NCBI GenBank assembly: GCA_002968845.1
Contig: PVBG01000015.1
Location: forward strand, 1-64,000
Direction: 5' to 3'
DNA length: 64,000 nucleotides
From: Neorhizobium tomejilense
GTDB lineage: Bacteria > Pseudomonadota > Alphaproteobacteria > Rhizobiales > Rhizobiaceae
Below the pieces are notes generated by a model, which was not told the origin of the DNA, did not search any database, and saw only the letters and a program-made list of their open reading frames with translations. The first letter of the stretch is position 1, and every line of letters starts with the position of its first letter. This document shows, in pieces, positions 52,724 to 60,949 of the stretch. A program made the position numbers and the translations under genes.

Positions 52724-53563
52724 ATGAAGCGCATTTCCCCCATTCTGGTTTTCGCCATCGTCATTCTGGCGATCGCGGTCATCGTTGCCATCATCGGCAA
52801 TGTCTTCACGTCGCACGGGATGTCGCAGCAGAACCTGCTCGCCCGCCTGAAGCCGCCGGCCTTCATGACCGGCAGCAATCCAAACTTCCCGCTCGGCACG
52901 GACCGCATCGGCCGCGACATGGTGGCAAGAGTGATTGCCGGCCTGCAGATGTCGCTTTCGGTGGCGATTGCCGGCACGATCATCGGCGCCGTCTTCGGCT
53001 CCGTCATCGGCTTCATCTCTGCGCATTTCCGCGGCTGGGTCGAGGAAGTGCTGATGATGCTGGTCGACTTCCAGGCGTCGCTGCCCTTCATCCTCATCAC
53101 CCTGACGCTGCTTGCCTTTTTCGGCAACAGCATGACGCTGTTCATCATCCTGATGGGCCTGTTCGGATGGGAAAAATACGCCCGCCTCTCCCGCGGCGTG
53201 GTTCTGTCGGCGATCAACCAGCCTTATGCCAAGGCGATCGTCGCGCTCGGCGCCGGCAACGGCCGGCTCTATCTGAAACATGTGCTGCCGAACGTGGCGA
53301 GTGCCCTGATCGTGCAGGTAACCCTGACGTTCCCGCAGATCATCCTTCTGGAAACCTCGCTCAGCTTTCTGGGGCTCGGCATCCAGGCCCCGCAGACCAG
53401 CCTCGGTCAGATCCTCGGTGATGGCCGGGACTACCTTTCGACCGCCTGGTGGATCTCGATCTGGCCGGGCCTGGTCATCTTTCTCGTCACGCTTTCGATG
53501 AGCATCGTCGGCGATTGGCTGCGTGACCGCCTCGATCCGATGCTGCGTGCCCGAACAACCTGA
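52724..53563 (+). CDS. peptide-type ABC transporter permease (DppC/OppC)
   Basis: The 279-aa permease has PLGTDRIGRDMVARVIAGLQ, MSLSVAIAGTIIGAVFGSVI and the EAA loop YAKAIVALGAGNGRLYLKHV. SFLGLGIQAPQTSLGQILGD lies in the C-terminal region, as usual for DppC. It pairs with the DppB-type subunit and is followed by the binding protein after 41 bp. Confidence 0.93.
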   Translation: MKRISPILVFAIVILAIAVIVAIIGNVFTSHGMSQQNLLARLKPPAFMTGSNPNFPLGTDRIGRDMVARVIAGLQMSLSVAIAGTIIGAVFGSVIGFISAHFRGWVEEVLMMLVDFQASLPFILITLTLLAFFGNSMTLFIILMGLFGWEKYARLSRGVVLSAINQPYAKAIVALGAGNGRLYLKHVLPNVASALIVQVTLTFPQIILLETSLSFLGLGIQAPQTSLGQILGDGRDYLSTAWWISIWPGLVIFLVTLSMSIVGDWLRDRLDPMLRARTT

Positions 53564-53604
53564 AAATGCCGTTCGAACATAGATGAACAAGGGAAGGTGG
53601 AACG

Positions 53605-55182
53605 ATGTTTACAAGACGTGAAGTGGGAAATCTCATTCTCGGAGCGGGGGCGCTGTCGATGGTGGGCAGCCTGCCGAAAGCAAATGCCGCAGACAGGCCG
53701 TCGCTCAATATCGCGGTCGACAATCTCTGGGCCAATATGGCGACGATCAACGGCATCTCGACCACGTCGCGCCGTATCTTTCCCAATTTTTACGACAACC
53801 TCGTCGACCGCGACTACATCAAGGACGAGAACGGCCTGATCTTCGCGCCGAAGCTCGCGACGAAATGGGAGCAGAAGGGCAATATCTGGACCTTCACTTT
53901 GCGTGAGGGCGTGAAGTTCCATGACGGTACCGAGATGACGGCCGAAGACGCGGTGTTCACGCTGTCGCCGGAACGTCTCTGGGGCGCAAAACCCTTCGAG
54001 CCGCGCGGCAAGACTTTCACCGCCGGCTTCAAGCGCGTCGAGGCGACCGGCAAATACACGTTCGAGATCGAGACCGAGCGGCCGGACCCGAACATGCCGA
54101 GCAAGCTCACCGGCTATATCGGCTTTGTCGTGCCGAAGAAATATTACATGGAAGTCGGCGTCGACGCCTTCGGCCAGAAACCGATCGGCACCGGTCCCTA
54201 CAAGGTGACAACCTTCCGCTCCGGCGAGATCATGGTTCTGGACGCCTTCGACGACTATTGGGGCGGCCCGCCGCCCGTCAAGCAGATCTCCTGGAAGATC
54301 GTCCCGGAATTCGCCGCCCGCATGGCCGGTCTCGTTTCCAAGGAATTCGACTTCATCGTCAACATTCCGACCGACCAGGAAGCCGCGCTCGAAAAATACC
54401 AGGGCGTGACGCTGAAGCGCGTTCTGGCCGACAACTACCCGGCTCTCGCCTTCAACACCCGTCCCGATCCGGAAGACAATCCGCTGGTCGATCCGAACCT
54501 GCGCTACGCCATGGTCCAGGCGATCGACATGAACGCGATCGTCCAGGCGCTGTTCAACGGCACCACGGAACACCCGGCAGTTCCGTTCAACTTCAAGGAA
54601 TACGGCAAATTCTACGACCCGAACTTGCCGGTGAAGCTCCCCTACGACGTGGCGGCCGCCAAGGCGCTCGTCGCCAAGACCAAATACAAGGGCGAGAAGC
54701 TGCTGTGGCATATCACTCGCCAGTTTTACCCGAACTACGAAGCCGCTGCCGAAATCATGGTCGAGCAGTGGCGCGAGATCGGCGTCAATGTCGAGGCGCA
54801 AATCCTGGACAATTTCGAGCTCGTCTATCGCCGCCCCTATCACATGATGAACATGTCGATGAGCTCGGACTTCATCCCGGGCGATCCCTACCAGCCGCTG
54901 TGGCTCGATTGGGGTCCGACGGCATCGCGTTCGACCGCCACATGGAAGACCTGGGACCCATCGCCGGAATTCATCGCACTCGGCAAGAAGTTCGATGCCA
55001 CCACGGATTTCGAGGAGCGCAAAAAAGCCTATCTCGCGCTTTCCGAAGAATGGCAGCGCATCACGCCCGGCTATTATCTCTGGAAGAGTGTCTATAACTG
55101 CGCCCATCGCGCCGGCATCGAGTTCAAGTTCAAGCCGAACGGCGAAATGCGCATCTACGGCGATTACTTCAAGTTCGTATGA
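53605..55182 (+). CDS. family 5 extracellular solute-binding protein
   Basis: The 525-aa protein has a twin-arginine-like signal (FTRREVGNLILGAGALSMVG, cleaved near KANA). Family-5 blocks are EQKGNIWTFTLREGVKFHDG, GTGPYKVTTFRSGEIMVLDA and the late KGEKLLWHITRQFYPNYEAA. Members bind oligopeptides, dipeptides, nickel or opines. The C-terminal stop overlaps the next gene start (ATGA). Confidence 0.92.
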   Translation: MFTRREVGNLILGAGALSMVGSLPKANAADRPSLNIAVDNLWANMATINGISTTSRRIFPNFYDNLVDRDYIKDENGLIFAPKLATKWEQKGNIWTFTLREGVKFHDGTEMTAEDAVFTLSPERLWGAKPFEPRGKTFTAGFKRVEATGKYTFEIETERPDPNMPSKLTGYIGFVVPKKYYMEVGVDAFGQKPIGTGPYKVTTFRSGEIMVLDAFDDYWGGPPPVKQISWKIVPEFAARMAGLVSKEFDFIVNIPTDQEAALEKYQGVTLKRVLADNYPALAFNTRPDPEDNPLVDPNLRYAMVQAIDMNAIVQALFNGTTEHPAVPFNFKEYGKFYDPNLPVKLPYDVAAAKALVAKTKYKGEKLLWHITRQFYPNYEAAAEIMVEQWREIGVNVEAQILDNFELVYRRPYHMMNMSMSSDFIPGDPYQPLWLDWGPTASRSTATWKTWDPSPEFIALGKKFDATTDFEERKKAYLALSEEWQRITPGYYLWKSVYNCAHRAGIEFKFKPNGEMRIYGDYFKFV

Positions 55183-56018
55183 TGAGCATCAAACACAAGC
55201 ATGCGCTGAAGGACATGACGTTCGCGGAGTTCCGCGAACGCCTTTCCGAAAAGCCCGTCATCCTGCTGCCCTTCGGCAGCCAGGAGGAACAGGGACCCCA
55301 TGCCCCGATGGGCGATTTCATGCTGACCGAAGCGGTGGCGGCAAAGGTGGCGGAAGCCTCCGGCGCGATCGTCGCGCCGATCATCCCCTTCGGTTATGCC
55401 GATTTTTTCAAGACCATTCCCGGCGGCATCCAGTTCCGGGCCTCGACCTTCTCGGCCGTGGTCGAGGATACCGTGACCGCTTTTCTCGATCACGGCGTCG
55501 AGCATATCCTGATCCTGAACGGCCATACCAGCAATGCGCCGCTTTTCGACCAGACGCTTCGCCGCATCCGCACAGAGCGCGGCGTCTCCGTCGCCTTCAT
55601 CAATCTCTGGCAGGCGATCCCGGACGCGCTCTGGAAGGAGTTGCACGGCTCCTCGGTTGCGGCGGCCCGCGGCCATGGCGGCGATCCGCTGACCTCGATC
55701 TACCTGCATCTTTTCCCCGAACTGATGCGGATGGACCTTGCCCGCCCATCCGTGCGCGAAAAAGCCTTCGGCCTGCCGACCGGGGGCGTCAACAATGTCC
55801 AGTTCGAGGGCATGCCGGTGCATGTGCCGCTCAATTGCGACGAGGTGAATGCCGACGGCATGCTCGGCGGCGATCCGCTGCTCGCCAGTGCCGAGAAGGG
55901 CGCAAAAATGGTCGAGCATCTCGTCGGTTTCTGCGCCCGGTTCGTCGAGCATCTGCGCCGCTGCGACATGCGCTCCGTGACGGCCTTTTCACCACAAGAA
56001 GAAAAGGTGTCCTCATGA
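55179..56018 (+). CDS. creatininase-family hydrolase with an altered metal motif
   Basis: The 279-aa protein follows the creatininase fold: PVILLPFGSQEEQGPHAPMG, then AIVAPIIPFGYADFFKTIPG, HILILNGHTSNAPLFDQTLR and ARGHGGDPLTSIYLHLFPEL. In creatininase the first motif is E-Q-H-G-P-H-L-P-L-G-T-D; here E is kept, the metal-binding His becomes Gln and the following Asp is displaced by one position. The NGH and GHGGD regions are retained. It may therefore use another metal arrangement or substrate. The start overlaps the binding-protein stop; the ATPase gene overlaps its end. Reaction unknown. Confidence 0.85.
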   Translation: MMSIKHKHALKDMTFAEFRERLSEKPVILLPFGSQEEQGPHAPMGDFMLTEAVAAKVAEASGAIVAPIIPFGYADFFKTIPGGIQFRASTFSAVVEDTVTAFLDHGVEHILILNGHTSNAPLFDQTLRRIRTERGVSVAFINLWQAIPDALWKELHGSSVAAARGHGGDPLTSIYLHLFPELMRMDLARPSVREKAFGLPTGGVNNVQFEGMPVHVPLNCDEVNADGMLGGDPLLASAEKGAKMVEHLVGFCARFVEHLRRCDMRSVTAFSPQEEKVSS

Positions 56019-57667
56019 GCAATGAGCGGCTTTCCATCGAGCGCCTGAACGTGCCGCTGCCGCGCGGCGCCGATCGCGCCTTTGCGGTCGAAGACCTGTC
56101 GCTGTCGGTCAGCAAGGGTGAGATCCTCTGCATCGTCGGCGAGTCCGGGTCCGGCAAATCGCTGACCGCTCTGGCCGCGATGGGGCTCCTGCCCCGCAAC
56201 CTCGGCAAGCCTGCAGGCAAGGTGATGTTCGAGGGCAAGGACCTGCTCACCCTCGATGAGGCGTCCCGCCGGGACATAACCGGCCGGCGTATCGCGATGA
56301 TCTTCCAGGAGCCGACGGCGGCGCTCAACCCGATCTTTCGGGTCGGCGAGCAGGTGTCGGAGACGTTCCGCATCCACACGTCGCTGAGCGGGGCCGAGAT
56401 CCGCAAGAAGGTGATCGATCTCTTCCGCGAGGTTCAGCTTCCCAATCCCGAGCAGATCTACCATTCCTATCCGCACCAGCTTTCCGGCGGCCAGTGCCAG
56501 CGGGTGATGATCGCCACCGCCCTTGCCCTCGATCCTTCGGTGCTGATCGCCGACGAGCCGACCACCGCGCTCGATGTCACCACCCAGGCACAGATCCTCA
56601 AGCTGATGCTGGAGCTTCGCGCCAAGCACGATACCGGCATCATCTTCATCACCCATGATTTCGGCGTGGTGGCCGAGATCGCCGACCGCGTCGCCGTCAT
56701 GCAGACAGGCAGGCTGGTCGAAATCGGCACGCGCGACGAGATCCTCAACCATCCGAGAGAAGACTATACCCGCCGCCTGCTCGCCGCCGTGCCGACGCTG
56801 ACGCCGAGGAAGGAGCGAGAAGGCCTCGGCAAGCCGGTGCTGATCGCCAGGAACATCGTCAAGACATTCGCCCGCTCCGGCCTCTTTGGCGGCGGCCGCA
56901 CCGTGAAGGCCGTGGACGACGTCGATATCACCATCCGCCGCGGAGAGACGCTGGGCTTGGTCGGCGAGTCCGGTTCCGGCAAGTCGACGCTGGCGCAATG
57001 CGTCATCCGCCTCGTGCAACCGGAAAGCGGCGACATCCTGATTTCCGGCGGCGATTTTGCCGGCCTCAACGGCAAGGCGCTGCGCGAGGCACGCCGCAAG
57101 GTGCAGATCGTCTTCCAGGACCCTTATACCGCGCTCGATCCGCGCCAGAAGGTCGGCGACTCCATCGCCGAAGGCCCGGTCATCCACGGCCTCGACCGCA
57201 AGGCGGCGATGGCCCGCGCGCTCGACCTGCTCGAAGCCTGCGGCCTCGACCGTGCCTCGGCCACCCGGTTCCCGCACGAGTTCTCCGGCGGCCAGAGGCA
57301 GCGCATCTGCATCGCCCGCGCGCTTGCCGTCGAGCCGGAACTGCTGATCGCCGACGAGAGCGTCTCCGCCCTCGACGTCTCGGTGCAGGCGCAGGTGCTG
57401 AAACTGCTGGCCGACATGCAGGAGAGGCTTGGGTTCGGCATCCTGTTCATCACCCACGACCTCAGGGTCGCGAGCCAGATCTGCGACAATATCGCGGTGA
57501 TGCGCAACGGCCGGATCGTCGAACGCGGCGATCCCGCATCGCTGTTCGGCGCGCCGAAGGAAACCTACACGAAGGAACTGCTCGCCGCCGTGCCCGGCAA
57601 GGGCTGGCAGCGTCACGCCCGTGAAACCGAGGCCGGGACGGCAAAATCCCGGGAGGAAACCCCATGA
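56015..57667 (+). CDS. fused dual ATPase of a peptide ABC transporter (DppD-DppF)
   Basis: The 550-aa protein contains two complete ABC ATPases. Domain 1 (about residues 1-255) has GESGSGKSLT, FQEPTAALNPIF, LSGGQCQRVMIATAL and VLIADEPTTALD. Domain 2 (about residues 275-550) has GESGSGKSTL, FQDPYTALDPRQK, FSGGQRQRICIARAL and LLIADESVSALD. The domain-1 signature carries Cys where Arg is usual. Domain-2 Walker B is followed by ESVSALD. ATG 56015 overlaps the creatininase-family gene stop by 4 bp, and the end overlaps the RraA-family gene start. Confidence 0.94.
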   Translation: MSNERLSIERLNVPLPRGADRAFAVEDLSLSVSKGEILCIVGESGSGKSLTALAAMGLLPRNLGKPAGKVMFEGKDLLTLDEASRRDITGRRIAMIFQEPTAALNPIFRVGEQVSETFRIHTSLSGAEIRKKVIDLFREVQLPNPEQIYHSYPHQLSGGQCQRVMIATALALDPSVLIADEPTTALDVTTQAQILKLMLELRAKHDTGIIFITHDFGVVAEIADRVAVMQTGRLVEIGTRDEILNHPREDYTRRLLAAVPTLTPRKEREGLGKPVLIARNIVKTFARSGLFGGGRTVKAVDDVDITIRRGETLGLVGESGSGKSTLAQCVIRLVQPESGDILISGGDFAGLNGKALREARRKVQIVFQDPYTALDPRQKVGDSIAEGPVIHGLDRKAAMARALDLLEACGLDRASATRFPHEFSGGQRQRICIARALAVEPELLIADESVSALDVSVQAQVLKLLADMQERLGFGILFITHDLRVASQICDNIAVMRNGRIVERGDPASLFGAPKETYTKELLAAVPGKGWQRHARETEAGTAKSREETP

Positions 57668-58341
57668 AGAAATATCACATCGGCAGCATGCCGAAACAGG
57701 TCGACCCGGAACTCATCGCCAGGTTCGAAAGCGTCGAGGTGGCGACCATCGGCCATTTTCGCCATCGCGGTTTCGTGCATCATTCGATTTCCCCCGTCGT
57801 CGAGCCGGGCAGGACGCTGGTCGGCACGGCGGTGACGGTGGCGATCCCGGCAACCGACTCCACCCTTCTCCATCACGCGATCGGCTTCATCCGCCCCGGC
57901 GATTTCCTGTTCGTCGACAGGCTGGGCGACGACCGGCACGCCTGCATCGGCGGCGGCGTCGCCTTCGCGATCAAGACGGCCGGCGCCGTCGGCGTCGTGC
58001 TCGACGGTCCCTGCACCGATGTGGAGGAAATCCTCGAACTCGATCTGCCGTTCTGGTCACGCGGCGTCTCCGGTATCACCACACGGCTCAACGATCTCGG
58101 CGGCTCGCTCAACCTGGCGATTTCCTGTGGCAACGTTCCGGTCCTGCCGGGCGATATCGTGGTTGCCGATGCAAGCGGCATCGTGGTGATCCCGGTCGAT
58201 GAGGCCGAAGACGTCGTCGAGGAGGCAATCGCGCGTCAGGCACGGGCGGGCCGCAACAAGGACAAGATCGCTGCCGGCGAAAAGCTCGGCGACCTCTCCG
58301 GAGCCAGCCGTCTGGTTGCCGCCGCACTGGAGCCGAAATGA
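57664..58341 (+). CDS. RraA-family protein
   Basis: The 225-aa protein has the RraA/HMG-aldolase fold with GRTLVGTAVTVAIPATDSTL, ACIGGGVAFAIKTAGAVGVV and VLPGDIVVADASGIVVIPVD. In aldolase-active members the motif after GVVLDG is R-D; here it reads DGPCTDVEE, so the catalytic Arg is replaced while the Asp remains. That argues against a canonical 4-hydroxy-4-methyl-2-oxoglutarate aldolase. It overlaps its upstream neighbour by 4 bp and its downstream one by 4 bp, so it is translated as part of the operon. Confidence 0.87.
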   Translation: MKKYHIGSMPKQVDPELIARFESVEVATIGHFRHRGFVHHSISPVVEPGRTLVGTAVTVAIPATDSTLLHHAIGFIRPGDFLFVDRLGDDRHACIGGGVAFAIKTAGAVGVVLDGPCTDVEEILELDLPFWSRGVSGITTRLNDLGGSLNLAISCGNVPVLPGDIVVADASGIVVIPVDEAEDVVEEAIARQARAGRNKDKIAAGEKLGDLSGASRLVAAALEPK

Positions 58342-59888
58342 TGGAAAATCCGCAATACAATTATCTGCGCGTCGAGCGTGGCGTCTATCGCAAGATCGCC
58401 GGCATCAGCGAACGCGGCGTCGTTACCTCCCAGCACTACGCGGCGGCCGAGGCTGGGGCGGCGGTCCTGTCGGCGGGCGGCAATGCCGTCGACGCTGCGG
58501 TGACCGCCGCCTTCACCTTGCAGACCGTCGAACCCTGGATGACCAGTCTGGCGGCCTGCGGTTACATGCTGGTCGCCCAGCCGGACGGAAAGGTCGAAGT
58601 GGTCGAATTCACCGGCCGCGTGCCTTCGTATTTTGACGAGGAATTCTATAGGCCCGATCCCAGCATCAAGACCTTCATCGGCCACCCGGCATCGGTCGAC
58701 AACCGCAATGTCCGCGGCTTTACCGCAGCCGTCGTACCCGGATGCGTGCGCGGCTTTGCGGAAGCGCTGAAGCGTTACGGTACGATCGGCTTCGACCGGG
58801 CGCTGACGCCCGCGATCGAGCGTGCCCGCAAGGGCATCTATGTCGACTGGCACACGACGCTGGCGATCGCGATCGCCGAGGGCGAGCTCGCCATGGATCC
58901 CGGCGCCCGGTCGATCTTTCTCCCCAGTGGCCACGCGCCGGAGCCTGGAGTGACGCTACCACTCGATCAGCTCGCCCAGACGCTAGAGCAGCTGGCCAGC
59001 GAAGGCCCGGATTCGCTCTATGGCGGCGCGATCGGCGAAAGACTAGTCGCCGATCTCAATGCCGGCGGCAGCTCGATCACCTTGGAGGACATGGCCAGTT
59101 ACGCCCCCCTCCTCTACCCGTCCCGGACCATGCCCTTGCAGGGCAAGACCGTGCATGTGGCGGGGGAAACCAGCGCCGGCCAGCGGCTCTTCGACGCGCT
59201 TGATCACTTCGACAGGACGCGCGGAAAAGGCCCGGTCGACGCTGGTTTCTTCATGGCCATGGCCGAGGCCCTCTGGGAAAGTTTCGGCGCCCATCGCAAA
59301 CGCCTCAATCCGGCCGAGACGACCAACAAGACCAGCACCACGCAGGTCAACGCCGTGGATCACGAAGGCCGGATGGTGGCGATCACCTTCACGCTGCTCA
59401 ACCGGTTTGGCGCCCGCGCCTTGTCGCCATCGACGGGCATCCTGCTCAACAACGGCATGTCCTGGTTCGACCCGACCCCCGGTCGCGCCAACTCGCTGAC
59501 ACCGAACGCCTATGCGCCGAGCAACATGTGCCCGGTGGCGATCACCGACGAGAACGGCGCCTTCGCGGCTTTCGGCGCCGCCGGCGGCAACCAGATCGTG
59601 CCGTCGCTGGCCCAGCTCACCGGCATGATCCTGCATGCCGGCCTCGACATCGAAGAGGCAATGAACCTGCCGCGCATGACGACCGGCCCGCATAACGACA
59701 TCATCGTCAATGTCGACATGCCCGCCGACCAGATCGAGGCGCTCGAAAGGATCGCCACGGTGAAGCCCGCCGCAGCGGTCGTTTATCCCCGGCCCTTCGC
59801 CGCGCCCGGCATGGTCGGCCGTCGGGGCAATGCCTTTGTCGGCATGCCCGACATCACCTATCCCGCCGCTTACGCCGCCACAGCCTGA
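58338..59888 (+). CDS. gamma-glutamyltransferase-family Ntn hydrolase
   Basis: The 516-aa protein shows AGGNAVDAAVTAAFTLQTVE, the autocleavage and nucleophile site NKTSTTQVNAVDHEGRMVA (Thr near residue 334), then LNNGMSWFDPTP and the oxyanion region AFGAAGGNQIVPSLAQLTGM. Members cleave gamma-glutamyl bonds or related amides after maturing into two subunits. No signal peptide is evident, so it is probably cytosolic, unlike E. coli Ggt. The start overlaps the RraA-family stop by 4 bp; the amidohydrolase follows 10 bp later. Confidence 0.9.
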   Translation: MMENPQYNYLRVERGVYRKIAGISERGVVTSQHYAAAEAGAAVLSAGGNAVDAAVTAAFTLQTVEPWMTSLAACGYMLVAQPDGKVEVVEFTGRVPSYFDEEFYRPDPSIKTFIGHPASVDNRNVRGFTAAVVPGCVRGFAEALKRYGTIGFDRALTPAIERARKGIYVDWHTTLAIAIAEGELAMDPGARSIFLPSGHAPEPGVTLPLDQLAQTLEQLASEGPDSLYGGAIGERLVADLNAGGSSITLEDMASYAPLLYPSRTMPLQGKTVHVAGETSAGQRLFDALDHFDRTRGKGPVDAGFFMAMAEALWESFGAHRKRLNPAETTNKTSTTQVNAVDHEGRMVAITFTLLNRFGARALSPSTGILLNNGMSWFDPTPGRANSLTPNAYAPSNMCPVAITDENGAFAAFGAAGGNQIVPSLAQLTGMILHAGLDIEEAMNLPRMTTGPHNDIIVNVDMPADQIEALERIATVKPAAAVVYPRPFAAPGMVGRRGNAFVGMPDITYPAAYAATA

Positions 59889-59898
59889 CGAGACCAAG

Positions 59899-60771
59899 AT
59901 GACAGAGCTGACTTTCGCCCCCGTCGATATCGACGGCGTTCTCAAGATCATTCCGCCGACGGCACCGGCCGTACCGCTGGTGTTCGACTCGCCCCATAGC
60001 GGCCTGACATTGCCGGATTTCGAGCGCACGGTTTCAGACGAACTGGTGCGCGTCGCCGCCGACACCCATGTGGACGACCTCTTCGGCTTTGCGCCGTCGA
60101 TCGGGGCGCCGCTGCTGATCGCGCATTTTCCGAGGAGTTTTCTCGACCTCAACCGGTCGCTGAAGGATGTCGACCTGGAAATGGTCGAGGGCGAGTGGCC
60201 GCATCCGGTCCGTGACAGTGCCTCGGCACGCCGCGGCATGGGCATCACCTGGCGTTACGCCTGGGGTGACACGCTAATGTATGGCCGCAAGTTGACGGTG
60301 AAGGAGCTGGAAGACCGCATCGACACCTATTGGCGACCCTACCACCGCCAGTTGGTTCGGCTGCTCGATGAAACCCATGCGGCCTTCGGCAAGGTCTATC
60401 ACGTCAACTGCCACTCGATGCCGGCGATCGGCCACGTGCTCTCGCCCGATCCGGCCGGCACCGTCCGCAAGGACATCGTGGTCGGCGACTACGAAGGCGT
60501 GTCGAGCGAACCGGATCTCGTGAAACTCGTGGCCGAGACGCTGGAAGGGTTTGGCTATTCGGTGTCGCTCAACGTGCCCTTCAAGGGCGCCGAGCTGGTA
60601 TCGGCCTACAGCTCGCCTGGCAAAAACCGCCACAGCATCCAGATCGAACTCAACCGCAAACTCTACATGGACGAGGATACCCGTGAGAAGATCGCCGGTT
60701 ATGACGAGTTGAAAGTTAATCTCGCCAGGCTCGGCACGGTCATGCGCGACTACGTCATGCACAAAAGTTGA
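59899..60771 (+). CDS. N-formylglutamate amidohydrolase-family protein
   Basis: The 290-aa protein has VPLVFDSPHSGLTLPDFERT (metal His), DTHVDDLFGFAPSIGAPLLI, and KVYHVNCHSMPAIGHVLSPD with further His residues. HSIQIELNRKLYMDEDTREK lies near the end, the family order. Members hydrolyse N-formylglutamate or related N-acyl amino acids with a metal. ATG 59899 follows the gamma-glutamyltransferase stop by 10 bp and the frame extends upstream only as non-family sequence. It is the last gene of the run. Confidence 0.88.
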   Translation: MTELTFAPVDIDGVLKIIPPTAPAVPLVFDSPHSGLTLPDFERTVSDELVRVAADTHVDDLFGFAPSIGAPLLIAHFPRSFLDLNRSLKDVDLEMVEGEWPHPVRDSASARRGMGITWRYAWGDTLMYGRKLTVKELEDRIDTYWRPYHRQLVRLLDETHAAFGKVYHVNCHSMPAIGHVLSPDPAGTVRKDIVVGDYEGVSSEPDLVKLVAETLEGFGYSVSLNVPFKGAELVSAYSSPGKNRHSIQIELNRKLYMDEDTREKIAGYDELKVNLARLGTVMRDYVMHKS

Positions 60772-60949
60772 GAGGCATCGGGCGCCACCAATCCCGCAAC
60801 AGCGCGCATAAGCTCTCCTTAACGCTCAATACGTATTGTGGGCGTGCAACAGGCCAGCGCGGAATGGTAGGCGACCTTCATTGACGACAGCGGTTCCCCT
60901 TCGATTACATTCATCGCTGCCCGCGGCTCCGGACGGCTGGGCTACTCCG

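Noticed and set aside
53431..55107. 558-codon minus-strand frame opposite the binding protein
   Set aside because: Shadow of a well-supported gene.
55700..57616. 638-codon minus-strand frame opposite the fused ATPase
   Set aside because: Same reason: mirrors of ABC codons, no domain, no ribosome site.
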